Shown one piece after another: positions 1 through 8,688 of a DNA stretch of 64,000 nt. The notes under the pieces are model-generated. The model saw only the letters and a program-made list of their open reading frames with translations, searched no databases and was not told the DNA's origin. Origin of the DNA: Nocardioides sp. Soil797 (GTDB lineage Bacteria > Actinomycetota > Actinomycetes > Propionibacteriales > Nocardioidaceae); the NCBI GenBank assembly GCA_001429555.1, contig LMSR01000002.1:119967-183966 (forward strand). The letters run 5' to 3'. Made by a program: the position numbers and the translations under genes. Numbering within the stretch: position 1 is the first letter of the stretch; every line of letters starts with the position of its first letter.

Positions 1-46
1 GGCCCTGTGTCCGAACTTCGGCACCTCCACTGTCAAGGACTCGTGA
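1..46 (+). CDS. C-terminal tail of an upstream gene (partial)
   Basis: The frame starting at base 2 is open from the window edge and ends at TGA 44-46, overlapping the next ATG by one base (TGATG). Only about 14 residues are visible, so no family can be assigned. In metal-resistance loci an ArsR-type repressor often precedes a CDF transporter, but that identity is only a guess from context. Confidence 0.3.
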   Translation, partial: ALCPNFGTSTVKDS

Positions 47-1038
47 TGGCCACCCACGTTCACGCCGACGCGGCACTGACAGCCGACGACCGGATCCGGC
101 TCGGTCGACGGGCTCAACTGTTGGCCGCTGCCTCGGTGTCCTACAACGTCATCGAGTCCTTCATTGCCATCGCGGCGGGGCTCGTCGCGGGTTCTGTCGC
201 ACTCGTTGGGTTCGGCCTCGACTCCATCGTCGAGGTCTCTTCGGGGCTCATCATCTTGTGGCAGTTCCGTCATCCACTTCCAGAGACGCGCGAACGCACT
301 GCCCTGCGGCTGATGGCGCTCTCCTTCTTTGCTCTGGCTACCTACGTCGGGTTCGAGTCGGTCCGGGCGCTGGTGAGCGGCCACGACCCGGACCCCTCGG
401 GGGTCGGCATTGCACTGGCTGCCGCGTCCTTGGTGATCATGCCGTTCCTGTCCTGGGCACAGCGCCGCACCGGGCGGGCGTTGGGCTCGAACGCTGTGGT
501 CGCGGACTCCACCCAGACCCTCCTGTGCACCTACTTGTCTGCCGTATTACTGGTCGGGCTGCTGTTGAACGCGACGCTGGGCTGGTCGTGGGCCGACCCC
601 ATCGCGGGGATGGTCATCGCGGCCGTCGCCGTACGAGAAGGTATCGAGGCCTGGCGTGGCGAGGGCTGCTGCGGACCGATCGGAACCAACGGGGCCCCTG
701 CTGATGCATGCGGGTGCACCGACGACCCGGTATCGAGGCCTGGCGTGGCGAGGGCTGCTGCGGACCGATCGGAACCAACGGGGCCCCTGCTGATGCATGC
801 GGGTGCACCGACGACCCGGCCGACTGCACGGACAACTGCTGCACGGACGCGACGGGTTCAACGACGTCGAGCTCGCCGATCCTCAGTATCGGCCGACGAG
901 ACGGTGGCGAGTCATGACGTGGCTCGCGGTCGGCGTCTACGCCGTGTACCTGGTTGTGGGCTTCGTTGTCCGGACGGTCATCCAGGTGCGCAAGACCGGG
1001 GACTCCGGGTTCCGGGGGCTGTCGGGTCGGCGTGGTAG
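46..1038 (+). CDS. Cation diffusion facilitator family transporter with frameshifted C-terminus
   Basis: Membrane metal-cation/proton antiporter of the CDF type. Residues about 17-195 hold several hydrophobic segments, including the SVALVGFGLDSIVE stretch typical of CDF transmembrane helix 2 with its metal-site Asp. ATG 46 is preferred over GTG 7 because an AAGGA box lies 6-7 bases upstream. From residue 229 on the frame is shifted by an 89-bp tandem duplication (641-819). The duplicated unit encodes a Cys-rich tail containing CCGP, CGC and, further on, NCC. Without the duplication the protein would be about 260 residues and end at TGA 915-917, overlapping the next ATG. As it stands it runs to 1038, giving a 330-residue product with an Arg-rich tail and a 125-bp overlap with the next gene. 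The transport core is intact. Substrate metal is unknown. Confidence 0.8.
   Translation: MATHVHADAALTADDRIRLGRRAQLLAAASVSYNVIESFIAIAAGLVAGSVALVGFGLDSIVEVSSGLIILWQFRHPLPETRERTALRLMALSFFALATYVGFESVRALVSGHDPDPSGVGIALAAASLVIMPFLSWAQRRTGRALGSNAVVADSTQTLLCTYLSAVLLVGLLLNATLGWSWADPIAGMVIAAVAVREGIEAWRGEGCCGPIGTNGAPADACGCTDDPVSRPGVARAAADRSEPTGPLLMHAGAPTTRPTARTTAARTRRVQRRRARRSSVSADETVASHDVARGRRLRRVPGCGLRCPDGHPGAQDRGLRVPGAVGSAW
641..819 (+). repeat. 89-bp exact tandem duplication inside the CDF gene
   Basis: Bases 641-729 are repeated exactly at 730-818 (one further base matches). Since 89 is not a multiple of three, the second copy is read in a different frame and destroys the ancestral stop at 915-917. 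It is either a recent slippage or duplication mutation, or an assembly error. Confidence 0.95.
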
Positions 1039-1570
1039 CGCCGAGTGGTGGGCTGGCGTCTTGTTCGCCGTAGCCCTCCTGGTGGGCGTCTGCGCCCCGG
1101 TCGCCGGCCTGATGGGCCTGCCCACCATCACGTGGTTGGACCACGGCGCCGTCAACGTCTTCGGTGTCCTGCTCGCCTCAGCAGGCATCATCCTCACACT
1201 GGCCGCTCAATTGCGGATGGGCAGTGAGTGGCGCATCGGCGTGGACGAAACCGAGCAGACCACCCTCGTCACCGATGGGCTGTTCGCGCTGGTCCGCAAC
1301 CCCATTTTCACCGCCATGGCTCTCACCGGGCTGGGCCTGACCCTGATGGTGCCCAACGTGGTCGCGCTCGCCGGGTTCGCCACACTCGTGATCGCGCTGC
1401 AGCTGCAGGTCCGCGTCGTGGAGGAGCCCTACCTGCGCATGCTTCACCGCGACGCGTACGCCAGGTACGCGGCGACAGTCGGCCGGTTCTTGCCCGGGCT
1501 CGGCAAAGCCGGGACCGCACAAGCCGCTTCCTCCACTGATGCACCGGCCGCAATGGGAGGCAGCTCATGA
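914..1570 (+). CDS. Isoprenylcysteine carboxylmethyltransferase-family membrane protein
   Basis: Predicted 218-residue integral membrane methyltransferase of the ICMT/PEMT-like fold. Several hydrophobic segments are followed by the C-terminal signature region: LVTDGLFALVRNPIF (R-NP motif, about residues 118-132) and the later VEEPYLRMLHRDAY segment, which in this family contribute to the S-adenosylmethionine pocket. ATG 914 overlaps the ancestral stop of the CDF gene (ATGA), so these genes were once translationally coupled. The next gene overlaps the stop in the same way. Genes of this family recur in actinobacterial metal-resistance cassettes. The methyl acceptor is unknown. Confidence 0.8.
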   Translation: MTWLAVGVYAVYLVVGFVVRTVIQVRKTGDSGFRGLSGRRGSAEWWAGVLFAVALLVGVCAPVAGLMGLPTITWLDHGAVNVFGVLLASAGIILTLAAQLRMGSEWRIGVDETEQTTLVTDGLFALVRNPIFTAMALTGLGLTLMVPNVVALAGFATLVIALQLQVRVVEEPYLRMLHRDAYARYAATVGRFLPGLGKAGTAQAASSTDAPAAMGGSS

Positions 1571-2220
1571 CACTGCCCAACAAGTTCGCGCTGGGGATCG
1601 TGGGAGCCTTCGTCCTCGTCGTCGCTGGCCTGCTCGTGGTGGCTGGCCTCGACGAAGAAGACTCCACAGCACCGCTCACCCGTGGCGAGTCGCTCCTTGT
1701 ACGCGAGGACAGTCACGTCCTCGGCGAGAAGGGGGCCTCCGAGGTGACGTTTGTCGAGTTCCTCGACTTCGAGTGCGAGGGTTGTCGAGCGGTGTACCCG
1801 GCGATCGAGCAACTGCGAGAGGACTACGCCGGCCGGGTCACGTTCGTGGCCCGCTACTTCCCGATGCCCGGACATTTCAATGCCGAACGCGCCGCCCGCG
1901 CCGTCGAGGCTGCCGCCCAGCAGGGCAAGTTCGAAGAGATGTACCACCGCATGTACGAGACCCAGGAGCAGTGGGGTGAACAGCAGAAACCGCTCGATGA
2001 CTTATTCCGCTCCTTCGCTGCCGACCTGAATCTCGACATGGACGCCTATGACACGGCCTACGCCGCCCCGAGCACCGCCGCGCGAATCAAGAAGGACCAA
2101 GATGACGGCATCGCCCTCGGCGTCGAAGGCACCCCCACCTTCTTCGTGAACGGCGAACGCCTCGAGCCCCGAACGTATGGCGACCTGACAGCTGCGCTCG
2201 ATGAGGCACTCGGCAGCTGA
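1567..2220 (+). CDS. DsbA-like membrane-anchored thiol-disulfide oxidoreductase
   Basis: A 217-residue protein with an N-terminal signal anchor (residues about 7-28) and an extracytoplasmic thioredoxin/DsbA fold. The redox centre CEGC is at residues 70-73 and the cis-proline loop GTP ends at about residue 190. An all-helical insertion between them is typical of DsbA and of the DSBA_4-type actinobacterial proteins. ATGA overlap with the preceding gene indicates one operon. Role inferred: folding or redox protection of exported proteins under metal stress. Confidence 0.85.
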   Translation: MTLPNKFALGIVGAFVLVVAGLLVVAGLDEEDSTAPLTRGESLLVREDSHVLGEKGASEVTFVEFLDFECEGCRAVYPAIEQLREDYAGRVTFVARYFPMPGHFNAERAARAVEAAAQQGKFEEMYHRMYETQEQWGEQQKPLDDLFRSFAADLNLDMDAYDTAYAAPSTAARIKKDQDDGIALGVEGTPTFFVNGERLEPRTYGDLTAALDEALGS

Positions 2221-2299
2221 CCCAGCTTCCGTGGTCTCATGTCGAGACCGGTCGCACACACACTGGCGTAACAGGCCATCGGAAACCAGGAAGCGGGCC

Positions 2300-2527
2300 G
2301 ACATCGATGACGTTCGCGTTCGTGAGCTCGCCGGCGGGATCATCAAGGCCTGGCGCAGGGAGATTCAGGAGATGGACTGGCTGATCGAGGACATCGAGAA
2401 GAACGGCCCGGCCACCACTCAAGACGAAGTCGATCAGCGTCCCGTACCGCTCTTCGAGGGACCGCCGCCAGCAATCTCGAAGATGTCAGCGATGTCCTGG
2501 CCGCTGTTCGGCCTCAAACAGCATTGA
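2300..2527 (+). pseudogene. 5'-truncated DUF305 gene remnant
   Basis: The reading frame shows the C-terminal end of a DUF305 (CopM-like) protein: DVRVRELAGGIIKAWRREI, then [12 protein letters not shown] and RPVPLFEG, a tail I recognise from proteobacterial and actinobacterial DUF305 proteins. The HH-containing N-terminal part is missing, and the sequence upstream has no recognisable start or domain. It sits between the dsbA-like gene and the copper ATPase, where a full DUF305 gene would be expected. A complete DUF305 gene lies at 5687-6328, so this is probably decayed. A short expressed ORF from 2201 is possible but less likely. Confidence 0.6.
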
Positions 2528-2559
2528 TCTGTATACCCCATGGGGGTATACAGTAGTCA
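2524..2559 (+). promoter_or_regulatory. Probable leaderless promoter of the first copper ATPase gene
   Basis: A -35-like TTGATC (2524-2529) and a -10-like TATACA (2547-2552) are separated by exactly 17 bp. The expected transcription start, about 7 bp downstream, falls on the A of ATG 2559, and no ribosome binding site precedes that ATG. This fits a leaderless mRNA, common in actinobacteria. Confidence 0.6.
2529..2553 (+). promoter_or_regulatory. CsoR-type copper operator
   Basis: Perfect inverted repeat with 11-bp arms (CTGTATACCCC / GGGGTATACAG) and a 3-bp centre. The core matches the GTATACCCC...GGGGTATAC pattern bound by Cu(I)-sensing CsoR repressors. It covers the spacer and -10 of the promoter at 2524-2559, so bound repressor would block RNA polymerase. 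No csoR gene is present in the window. Confidence 0.8.
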
Positions 2560-4979
2560 TGAACACGCCCACTCACCGTGTCGACGCCGCCCCGATGGAC
2601 CAAGTCACCGACCCGGTGTGCGGCATGAAGGTCGATCCGTCCGCGGCCGAGCACGCGGTCGAGCACCACGGTGAGAAGTTCTACTTCTGCTCAGCTGGCT
2701 GCAAGGGCAAGTTCCTCGCCGACCCCGGCCAGTACATCGACGAGGACTTCCCGGATCGTGCCGGAGGTGACCGCGCCGGGCATGCAACTGAGCCCGGACA
2801 TGGACAGTTGACCCCGAGTGAGGGCGAGACGGTCGAGTACACCTGCCCGATGCACCCCGAGATCCGCCAGGACGGTCCCGGCACTTGCCCCATCTGTGGG
2901 ATGGCCCTCGAGCCCGTCATCGTCACCGCAGACACCGGCCCGTCCGAGGAGCTGCGCGACATGACCCGCCGCTTCTGGGTCGGCGTCGTGCTGTCTATCC
3001 CGGTCGTGATCCTCGGCATGGGTCGCGACCTCGTCCCGTGGCTGCACGACAACATCTCCGCCACCGCGTCGGCGTGGACCCAGCTCGTGCTTGCGACCCC
3101 GGTGGTGCTGTGGGCCGGGTGGCCGTTCTTCGTCCGCGGCTGGGCGTCGGTACGGACCCGCAACCTCAACATGTTCACGCTCATCGCGATGGGCACGGGC
3201 GTCGCATGGCTGTTCTCCGTGGTGGCCACCGTCGCACCGGGCATCTTCCCTGCCGCTTTCCGTGAGGACGGGGCCGTCGAGGTGTACTTCGAGGCCGCAG
3301 CCGCCATCACCACCCTCGTCCTTCTCGGGCAGGTCCTCGAGCTCCGCGCGCGCGAAGCGACCTCCGGCGCCATCAAGGCCCTCCTGGACCTGTCTCCCAA
3401 GACCGCGCGCCGCGTCGGCGAGGACGGCACCGAGGAGGAAGTCACCCTCGACCAGGTTGAGATCGGGGACATGTTGCGCGTGCGCCCCGGCGAGAAGGTG
3501 CCGGTCGACGGGCTTGTCGAGGACGGCAAGTCCGCGGTCGACGAGTCCCTCGTCACTGGCGAGTCCATGCCCGTCACCAAGAACGTCGGCGACAATGCCA
3601 TCGGCGGCACCCTCAACCAGACCGGCGCCCTGCTGGTGCGCGCCAACGCGGTCGGTCGCGACACCATGTTGGCCCGCATCGTGAACATGGTCGCCGAAGC
3701 CCAGCGTTCCCGCGCACCCATCCAGCGCACCGTCGACCGAGTCTCAGCAGTCTTCGTACCCACCGTCATCGGCGTCGCCGTGCTCGCGTTCATCATCTGG
3801 GCGCTCATCGGCCCCGACCCAAAGCTGGCTCACGCGCTCGTCGTCGCGGTCAGCGTCCTGATCATCGCGTGTCCGTGTGCCCTCGGCCTGGCCACACCCA
3901 TGTCCATCATGGTCGGCGTCGGACGCGGCGCCCAGATGGGTGTGCTCATCAAGAACGCCGAAGCGCTCGAGCTGATGGAGAAGGTCGACACCGTCGTCGT
4001 CGACAAGACCGGCACCCTGACCGAAGGCAAACCCGCCGTCGTCGCCGTTGAGCTCGCCGAGGGCTTCCACACGCACACCGCCGACGAGCTGCTGTGGCTC
4101 GCGGCCGCGGTCGAGAACGCCTCGGAGCACCCGCTGGCTCGTGCCATCGTCGACAAGGCCCAAGCCGACATGACGCAAGCCAACGCGGCCGAGTTCAACG
4201 GCAGGTTGCCCGAGGTCGCTGACTTCGACGCACCCGCCGGCAAGGGTGTCCTCGGCATCGTCGAGGGCCGTAAGATGCTTATCGGGACCGCCGGATTCCT
4301 CACGAGCCAGGACATCGACCCCGCACCCCTGGCCGACAAGGCCGACCAGCTACGCCGCACCGGCGCGACCGCCGTCCTCCTCGCCATCGACGGCACCCCA
4401 GCCGGTGTCATCGGCATCGCCGACCAGGTCAAGGACACCACCCCGGCCGCCCTCGCTGCGCTGCGCAAGGAGGGCATCGAGGTCATCATGCTCACCGGCG
4501 ACAACCAGGTCACCGCCGCCGCGGTCGCCGCCGACCTCGGCATCGACCGGGTCGACGCCGAGGTGCTGCCCGACCACAAGGCCGACGTCATCAAGCGACT
4601 CCGTGCCGAGGGCCGCGTTGTCGCGTTCGCCGGAGACGGCGTCAACGATGCCCCTGCGCTAGCCGCAGCCGACGTCGGACTCGCGATGGGCACCGGCACC
4701 GATGTCGCCATCGAATCCGCCGGAGTCACCCTGCTCCGCGGCGACCTCAACGGCATCGCCCACGCCCGACAGCTCTCACATGCCGTCATGTCCAACGTCC
4801 GACGTGGTCTCGTGCTGGCGTTCGGGTACAACACCGCCGGCATCCCCATCGCCGCCGGGGTGCTGTACCCGGTGTTCGGGTTGCTGCTGTCCCCGGTCAT
4901 CGCCGCAGCCGCGATGGCGCTGTCGTCGGTCAGCGTCATCATCAACGCGCTCAGGCTGCGGACCCAGCGGCTGGTCTAA
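2559..4979 (+). CDS. copA: Copper-translocating P1B-type ATPase with YHS and CPMHP metal-binding N-terminus
   Basis: An 806-residue ATP-driven metal exporter of the inner membrane. Order: YHS domain ([10 protein letters not shown]21; FYFCSAGC about 41-48), a heavy-metal-binding segment (TCPMHPEIR with C96, then CPICGM with C110/C113), transmembrane helices, actuator domain with TGES, the CPC permeation motif (C438-P-C440), phosphorylation motif DKTGT (D482), and the GDGVND hinge. The CPC motif places it among Cu+/Ag+ exporters. The N-terminus uses YHS and CPMHP modules rather than a CxxC HMA domain, unlike the second ATPase at 50433. The start follows directly on the operator. ATG 2595 is an alternative but also lacks a ribosome binding site. 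Confidence 0.93.
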   Translation: MNTPTHRVDAAPMDQVTDPVCGMKVDPSAAEHAVEHHGEKFYFCSAGCKGKFLADPGQYIDEDFPDRAGGDRAGHATEPGHGQLTPSEGETVEYTCPMHPEIRQDGPGTCPICGMALEPVIVTADTGPSEELRDMTRRFWVGVVLSIPVVILGMGRDLVPWLHDNISATASAWTQLVLATPVVLWAGWPFFVRGWASVRTRNLNMFTLIAMGTGVAWLFSVVATVAPGIFPAAFREDGAVEVYFEAAAAITTLVLLGQVLELRAREATSGAIKALLDLSPKTARRVGEDGTEEEVTLDQVEIGDMLRVRPGEKVPVDGLVEDGKSAVDESLVTGESMPVTKNVGDNAIGGTLNQTGALLVRANAVGRDTMLARIVNMVAEAQRSRAPIQRTVDRVSAVFVPTVIGVAVLAFIIWALIGPDPKLAHALVVAVSVLIIACPCALGLATPMSIMVGVGRGAQMGVLIKNAEALELMEKVDTVVVDKTGTLTEGKPAVVAVELAEGFHTHTADELLWLAAAVENASEHPLARAIVDKAQADMTQANAAEFNGRLPEVADFDAPAGKGVLGIVEGRKMLIGTAGFLTSQDIDPAPLADKADQLRRTGATAVLLAIDGTPAGVIGIADQVKDTTPAALAALRKEGIEVIMLTGDNQVTAAAVAADLGIDRVDAEVLPDHKADVIKRLRAEGRVVAFAGDGVNDAPALAAADVGLAMGTGTDVAIESAGVTLLRGDLNGIAHARQLSHAVMSNVRRGLVLAFGYNTAGIPIAAGVLYPVFGLLLSPVIAAAAMALSSVSVIINALRLRTQRLV

Positions 4980-5007
4980 CACCAGCCTCTCCGTACCATC
5001 GAAGCCG

Positions 5008-5556
5008 ATGAATCCCTTGCTCGCGACCAGTCGCCGCACCCACGACTCCCTGTGGGTGCGGATGGCTGCGCGGCTGACCGGCCGCAGCGCAGTGGCCGTC
5101 CTCGTAGCGGCACTGGTCGTCGGCATCCTCGGCATGCACGCCCTCGCCAGCCACGGCGCTTCGTCAACCCCCATGGCCCCAACGCCCTCGAGCACGATGA
5201 GCATGACGGGTACGGCGGCCGTGACTTCTGCCCATGAGGCGGCGATGGTCTCGGGGGACTCGCACAACGGTCACGCCCACTCCGCGCAGTCCTCGATGGC
5301 AGCCGCTGGATCCAGCCCTGAGGTCGGTGCTGACCGTGGTTCCGCCTCGGGTCACGGCATGGAGAGCATGGTGATGCTGTGCGTCGTCATGCTCGCCGCC
5401 GCAGCGCTCACGCTACTGGCGCTCCTCGCCACCGGCTTCCTCCGAAGGCTGCATCCGGAGGCGTTCATGCCCGCAGCCGTCCGCGGACGGATGCCGCAGT
5501 GGGTGCGTAGCACCGGGCCACCCCATCAGTGGCAGTTCTCCGTCATCAGGTGCTGA
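5008..5556 (+). CDS. DUF6153-like small membrane protein, His/Met-rich
   Basis: A 182-residue protein with a hydrophobic segment near residues 30-50 (AVLVAALVVGILGMHALASHG), a Ser/Met/His-rich external stretch and a second membrane helix (about 128-150). This two-helix layout with the GMHALASHG motif is that of the DUF6153 family found beside actinobacterial copper genes. Met and His residues in the loop could bind Cu(I), which is inference. The last segment is basic and cytoplasmic. It follows the copper ATPase by 28 bp and is probably co-transcribed. Confidence 0.65.
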   Translation: MNPLLATSRRTHDSLWVRMAARLTGRSAVAVLVAALVVGILGMHALASHGASSTPMAPTPSSTMSMTGTAAVTSAHEAAMVSGDSHNGHAHSAQSSMAAAGSSPEVGADRGSASGHGMESMVMLCVVMLAAAALTLLALLATGFLRRLHPEAFMPAAVRGRMPQWVRSTGPPHQWQFSVIRC

Positions 5557-5686
5557 CAGGCCCTGCGACCACCCGCCATCTCTGGCCGCGACCGTGAAGT
5601 CGTCGGCACCAGCGTCCCGGTCGAGTGTCGCTCCCGCCTGCCCGCAACACAGCCCACCTGACTACCTGACTTCCAGGAGAACTCGC

Positions 5687-6328
5687 ATGCACACCAAGAC
5701 CAAGACCCGTACGCGCGCCCTCGGCGCCGTCGCGCTCACCCTCCTCCTCGGCGCCGGCATCACCGCCTGCGGCGAGGACACCTCCGACGCGACCGGCCAA
5801 GCCGAGACCAGCACCACCGACCACAACGACGCCGACGTCGCGTTCGCGAGCGACATGATCACCCACCACGCCCAGGCGCTGTCGATGGTTGACCTGACCC
5901 TGAAGCGCGACCTCGACCCCGAGGTCCAAGCCCTCGCCGAGGACATCCGCGACGCCCAGGGCCCGGAGATCGAAACCATGGCCGACTGGCTCACCCAGTG
6001 GGACGAAGACGTCCCCGAGACCATGCGCGACCACGTCAACTCCGGCCACGACACGGGCGACATGTCCGACAACATGGACGACATGGGCCACGACGACATG
6101 CCCGGAATGATGACCTCCGAGGACATGGACGCCCTTGAGAACGCCTCCGACGCCGAGTTCCAAGAGATGTGGCTCGAGATGATGATCGATCACCACGAAG
6201 GCGCCATCGAGATGGCCGAGACCGAGCAGGAAGACGGCCAGTTCAAGGACGCCGTCGACCTCGCCGGCCAAATCATCGACGCCCAGCAGCAGGAGATCGA
6301 CACCATGCAGGCCCTCCTCGACTCCTGA
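5687..6328 (+). CDS. DUF305 (CopM-like) lipoprotein
   Basis: A 213-residue exported lipoprotein with two DUF305 repeats. The signal peptide ends in a lipobox (GAGITAC). Each half has the characteristic HH pair: DMITHHAQAL near residue 60 and MMIDHHEGAIEMA near residue 165. They are joined by a Met/Asp/His-rich linker (MDDMGHDDMPGMM). DUF305 proteins such as cyanobacterial CopM bind copper outside the membrane. An AGGAGAA ribosome binding site precedes ATG 5687. Likely a copper sponge working with the ATPase. Confidence 0.88.
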   Translation: MHTKTKTRTRALGAVALTLLLGAGITACGEDTSDATGQAETSTTDHNDADVAFASDMITHHAQALSMVDLTLKRDLDPEVQALAEDIRDAQGPEIETMADWLTQWDEDVPETMRDHVNSGHDTGDMSDNMDDMGHDDMPGMMTSEDMDALENASDAEFQEMWLEMMIDHHEGAIEMAETEQEDGQFKDAVDLAGQIIDAQQQEIDTMQALLDS

Positions 6329-6342
6329 ACCCGCAGCGCAGA

Positions 6343-6369
6343 CGGACGCCACCGCGCCGGTGGCGTCCG
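6343..6369 (+). terminator. Hairpin terminator after the DUF305 gene
   Basis: An 11-bp GC stem (CGGACGCCACC / GGTGGCGTCCG) with a 5-base loop, 15 bp after the stop codon. There is no U-tract, as is common in high-GC actinobacteria. It probably attenuates rather than isolates the following lipoprotein gene. Confidence 0.65.
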
Positions 6370-6447
6370 CCGTTCGTGTGCCCACGACCCGCACGCCGCC
6401 GGCGACCCAACCGAGGCACGCCACCACAACACAGAGGAACAAACCCC

Positions 6448-7029
6448 GTGCAGACACCCCACCGCGCTCAGCTCGCGGCCGCCGCCGTCACAGCAACCCT
6501 CACCCTCACCGCCGCCGGATGCGGCACCGACCCGGCTACCACCGATGCCACCAGCGAGACCAGATCGAGCTCATCGAGCTCCGCCGGCGTTGTACCCGAC
6601 GACACGTCGCTCCCGCCATGGCCAGCACCCGGCGACGTTCCCGCGCGAGTCGCCGCCGCCGGCCTCGACCTCGGCCCCATGGGCACCGCCGAGCACTACC
6701 ACCCCACACTGGCCATCAGCATCGACGGCCAGCCGGTCCCCGTCCCACCCAACATCGGCGTCGACCCCGATACCGGCGCCATGTCCGCGGTCCACACCCA
6801 CGAAGGCGACGGCACCATCCACATAGAAGCCCACACCGTCGGGGAGAAGTTCACCCTCGGCCAACTGTTCACCCAGTGGGGCGTCGCCCTGACGCCGACC
6901 CAGATCGGTGGCGCCAAGACGAACGCCGGTGAGGAGGTGAGGGTGACCAGCAACGGGGCCCCCGTGCCCGGCGACCCCGCCGAGCTCGCACTCGAACCCG
7001 ACCAGCAGATCGAGCTAACCCTTCCCTGA
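6448..7029 (+). CDS. Conserved lipoprotein of unknown function in the copper island
   Basis: A 193-residue protein with a lipoprotein signal (TLTAAGC). The mature part contains HYHPTLAISIDGQPVPVP, NIGVDPDTG, VHTHEGDGTIHIE and FTLGQLFTQWGV. I recognise this His-rich small beta-domain as widespread but not named. GTG 6448 is chosen as start because of an AGAGGAAC box 8-10 bases upstream and because longer versions read through Arg-rich non-coding sequence. The paired His motifs (HYH, HTH, HIE) make metal binding possible, which is inference. Confidence 0.7.
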   Translation: MQTPHRAQLAAAAVTATLTLTAAGCGTDPATTDATSETRSSSSSSAGVVPDDTSLPPWPAPGDVPARVAAAGLDLGPMGTAEHYHPTLAISIDGQPVPVPPNIGVDPDTGAMSAVHTHEGDGTIHIEAHTVGEKFTLGQLFTQWGVALTPTQIGGAKTNAGEEVRVTSNGAPVPGDPAELALEPDQQIELTLP

Positions 7030-7490
7030 CCCCACGCCCATACCGACAAGGCCGCGACCTCGCTGGAAGGATCGTTGAGGTTGTTGTTCCCAGCGGCGCC
7101 GCACATACGCTCCCCGGCCTGGACGTTCCGAGAGCCGAACCTCCCACGGGAACGACACAAGCACCGTGCCTGCGCCTCTGACTGATGTCCATTTAGCCCG
7201 TCCGGTGATGTGTACCGGTGAAGGGCCCTATTCGGACGGACCGCCGTGGCCACGAGGCCGGGCCCACCGCCACCGCCTACCTTGACGACGAACCACTGAT
7301 CGACCTATCTCGGCAAACTGTCCCGCGGGTGCGTCGTCAATCTTCCCTGCATCTCGACACGTGTCGAGATGCACTAAAGACTGTCGGATCGTCGCAATAG
7401 ACAATCTTGACGTTATGTCGCGCTGACGGGCCATGAGGACACGGGCCTTGGCTCGGGTATCTGATCGGCGCGACGACGCGCCGCGAGCCG
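7030..7490. other. 461-bp region without a convincing gene
   Basis: No reading frame here has a plausible start, composition or family. It contains a 9-bp inverted pair (TTGACGACG at 7282-7290, CGTCGTCAA at 7332-7340) and the palindrome at 7349-7372. It separates the copper island from unrelated chromosomal-type genes and may be an island boundary or the remains of a mobile element. Confidence 0.6.
7349..7372. repeat. Perfect 24-bp palindrome
   Basis: Two abutting 12-bp arms (GCATCTCGACAC / GTGTCGAGATGC) with no spacer. A zero-spacer palindrome of this length suits a dimeric DNA-binding protein or recombinase better than an RNA hairpin. Confidence 0.85.
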
Positions 7491-8000
7491 TCAGTCGCCG
7501 ACGCTGCCGTCGATCATCTCGCGCAGGATGTCCGCGTGGCCCGCGTGCCGGGCGGTCTCCACGATCACGTGCAGGTACATCCACGTCAGCTCCCTGCCCC
7601 GCGGTGTGGTGACGGCGTAGTCGAGGCTGTGCTGGGCGGCTATCTCGCGGGAGCGGTCGCACTCCGCCTGGTAGGCGGCGATGACGTCGTCGAGCTTCTC
7701 GTTCGGCTCCAGCCGCAGGTCGGCCTCCGGGTCTGCGTCGGTCCACGGCGGCGTGGGCAGCTCCGCGGCGGGGATCTGCCCGATCTGCTCGGCGAACCCG
7801 CCCAGTTCCACCCACCGCAGGTGTTTGATCAGGCCGCCGAGGTTGGTGCCGGTGGGCACCGGGCTGCGCCGGGCGTCCTCCTCCGACACCCCGCGGGCCT
7901 TGCGCACGACGGCGTCGCGCAGATAATCCAGGAACGTCTCGAGCTGCTCGCGCTCGCTGGCGGCGACCACGCTGCCGAGGATCTCACCGGGTCCAGCCAT
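7491..8000 (-). CDS. DinB-family (DUF664-like) protein
   Basis: A 169-residue four-helix-bundle protein of the DinB/mycothiol-dependent superfamily. It has the pattern GTNLGGLIKHLRWVE near the N-terminal third (metal-ligand His) and LTWMYLHVIVETARHAGHAD near the C-terminus (H-xxx-E-x-x-x-H-x-x-H). Actinobacterial members often act as mycothiol S-transferases or detoxify electrophiles. The substrate here is unknown. ATG 8000 is chosen because the domain begins a few residues later. Confidence 0.82.
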   Translation of the reverse strand: MAGPGEILGSVVAASEREQLETFLDYLRDAVVRKARGVSEEDARRSPVPTGTNLGGLIKHLRWVELGGFAEQIGQIPAAELPTPPWTDADPEADLRLEPNEKLDDVIAAYQAECDRSREIAAQHSLDYAVTTPRGRELTWMYLHVIVETARHAGHADILREMIDGSVGD

Positions 8001-8171
8001 GGTCGGAACATAGCACGCGGGCCGACCCTCGCACCGGGGCAATTTTGGCTCTTCGCAGGCGCAGTCGAGGGTGTAGTCCGGTCGGCTTGTCGGTGGCCTC
8101 AGTCGCGCGCGAGAGCGGCCCGTGCACGATGCGGCCCACCGGAGTTCGGCTATTGGCACGGCCCTGAGGGC

Positions 8172-8432
8172 CTGGCGCTGGCGAAGTCCCCGTTCGTGCG
8201 CTTCGATTCAGAGGGGCAGTTCGAGTTGCTCGGCGGGCGCTCGCTGGTCGAGGCGCTCTGCGGCGGGCTCTCGTGGGGCGAGGACTTCGAGGAGTACGCC
8301 GAAGCCTGCCGCGGCGTCGGCATCGAGATCGAGGGCAACGACCCGGACGAGTTGCCCATCCCCGAGGTCGCCACCGGCCCGGCCGACCTGCACGACCGGA
8401 TCTATCGGGAGAAGACCGGCTACACCGCCTGA
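8172..8432 (+). pseudogene. Fragment of an unknown acidic protein, start missing and possible 3' frameshift
   Basis: The frame reads coherently from GPEGLALAKSPFVRFD through EALCGGLSWGEDFEEYAEA to DRIYREKTGY, with acidic, codon-biased composition typical of real coding DNA. No ATG or GTG lies upstream in frame before the antisense DinB gene, and only CTG 8172/8178 or GTG 8196 could start it. After the stop at 8432 another frame continues with a plausible tail (EEPDQRMLRTTPPDFLAEL, ending 8505), which suggests a frameshift near 8425. Probably a decayed gene. Family not recognised. Confidence 0.45.
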
Positions 8433-8688
8433 GCCAGGCGAGGAGCCCGACCAGCGGATGCTGCGCACCACGCCGCCCGACTTCCTGGCCGAGCTCCGTG
8501 ACTGAGCGTCGCGATCCGGAGAGATGCCCACGACGCACAAGGCACCGAATTGGGGGACCTCACGTGGTGGCCGCCGGGACTCCCGCAACCCTCGCACGTC
8601 CACTCCCGGCCGAGATCGCCCCGCCGTCCTCGGCGACGAACACGACTCGCGCGGGCAGGGGAGCGGTCCCTTGACGGGCAGGTCGGTG

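Noticed and set aside
2680..4950. Long antisense reading frames across the copper ATPase genes
   Set aside because: They are Ser/Arg/Thr-rich mirror frames caused by GC-rich third positions and lack starts, ribosome binding sites and any recognisable domain.
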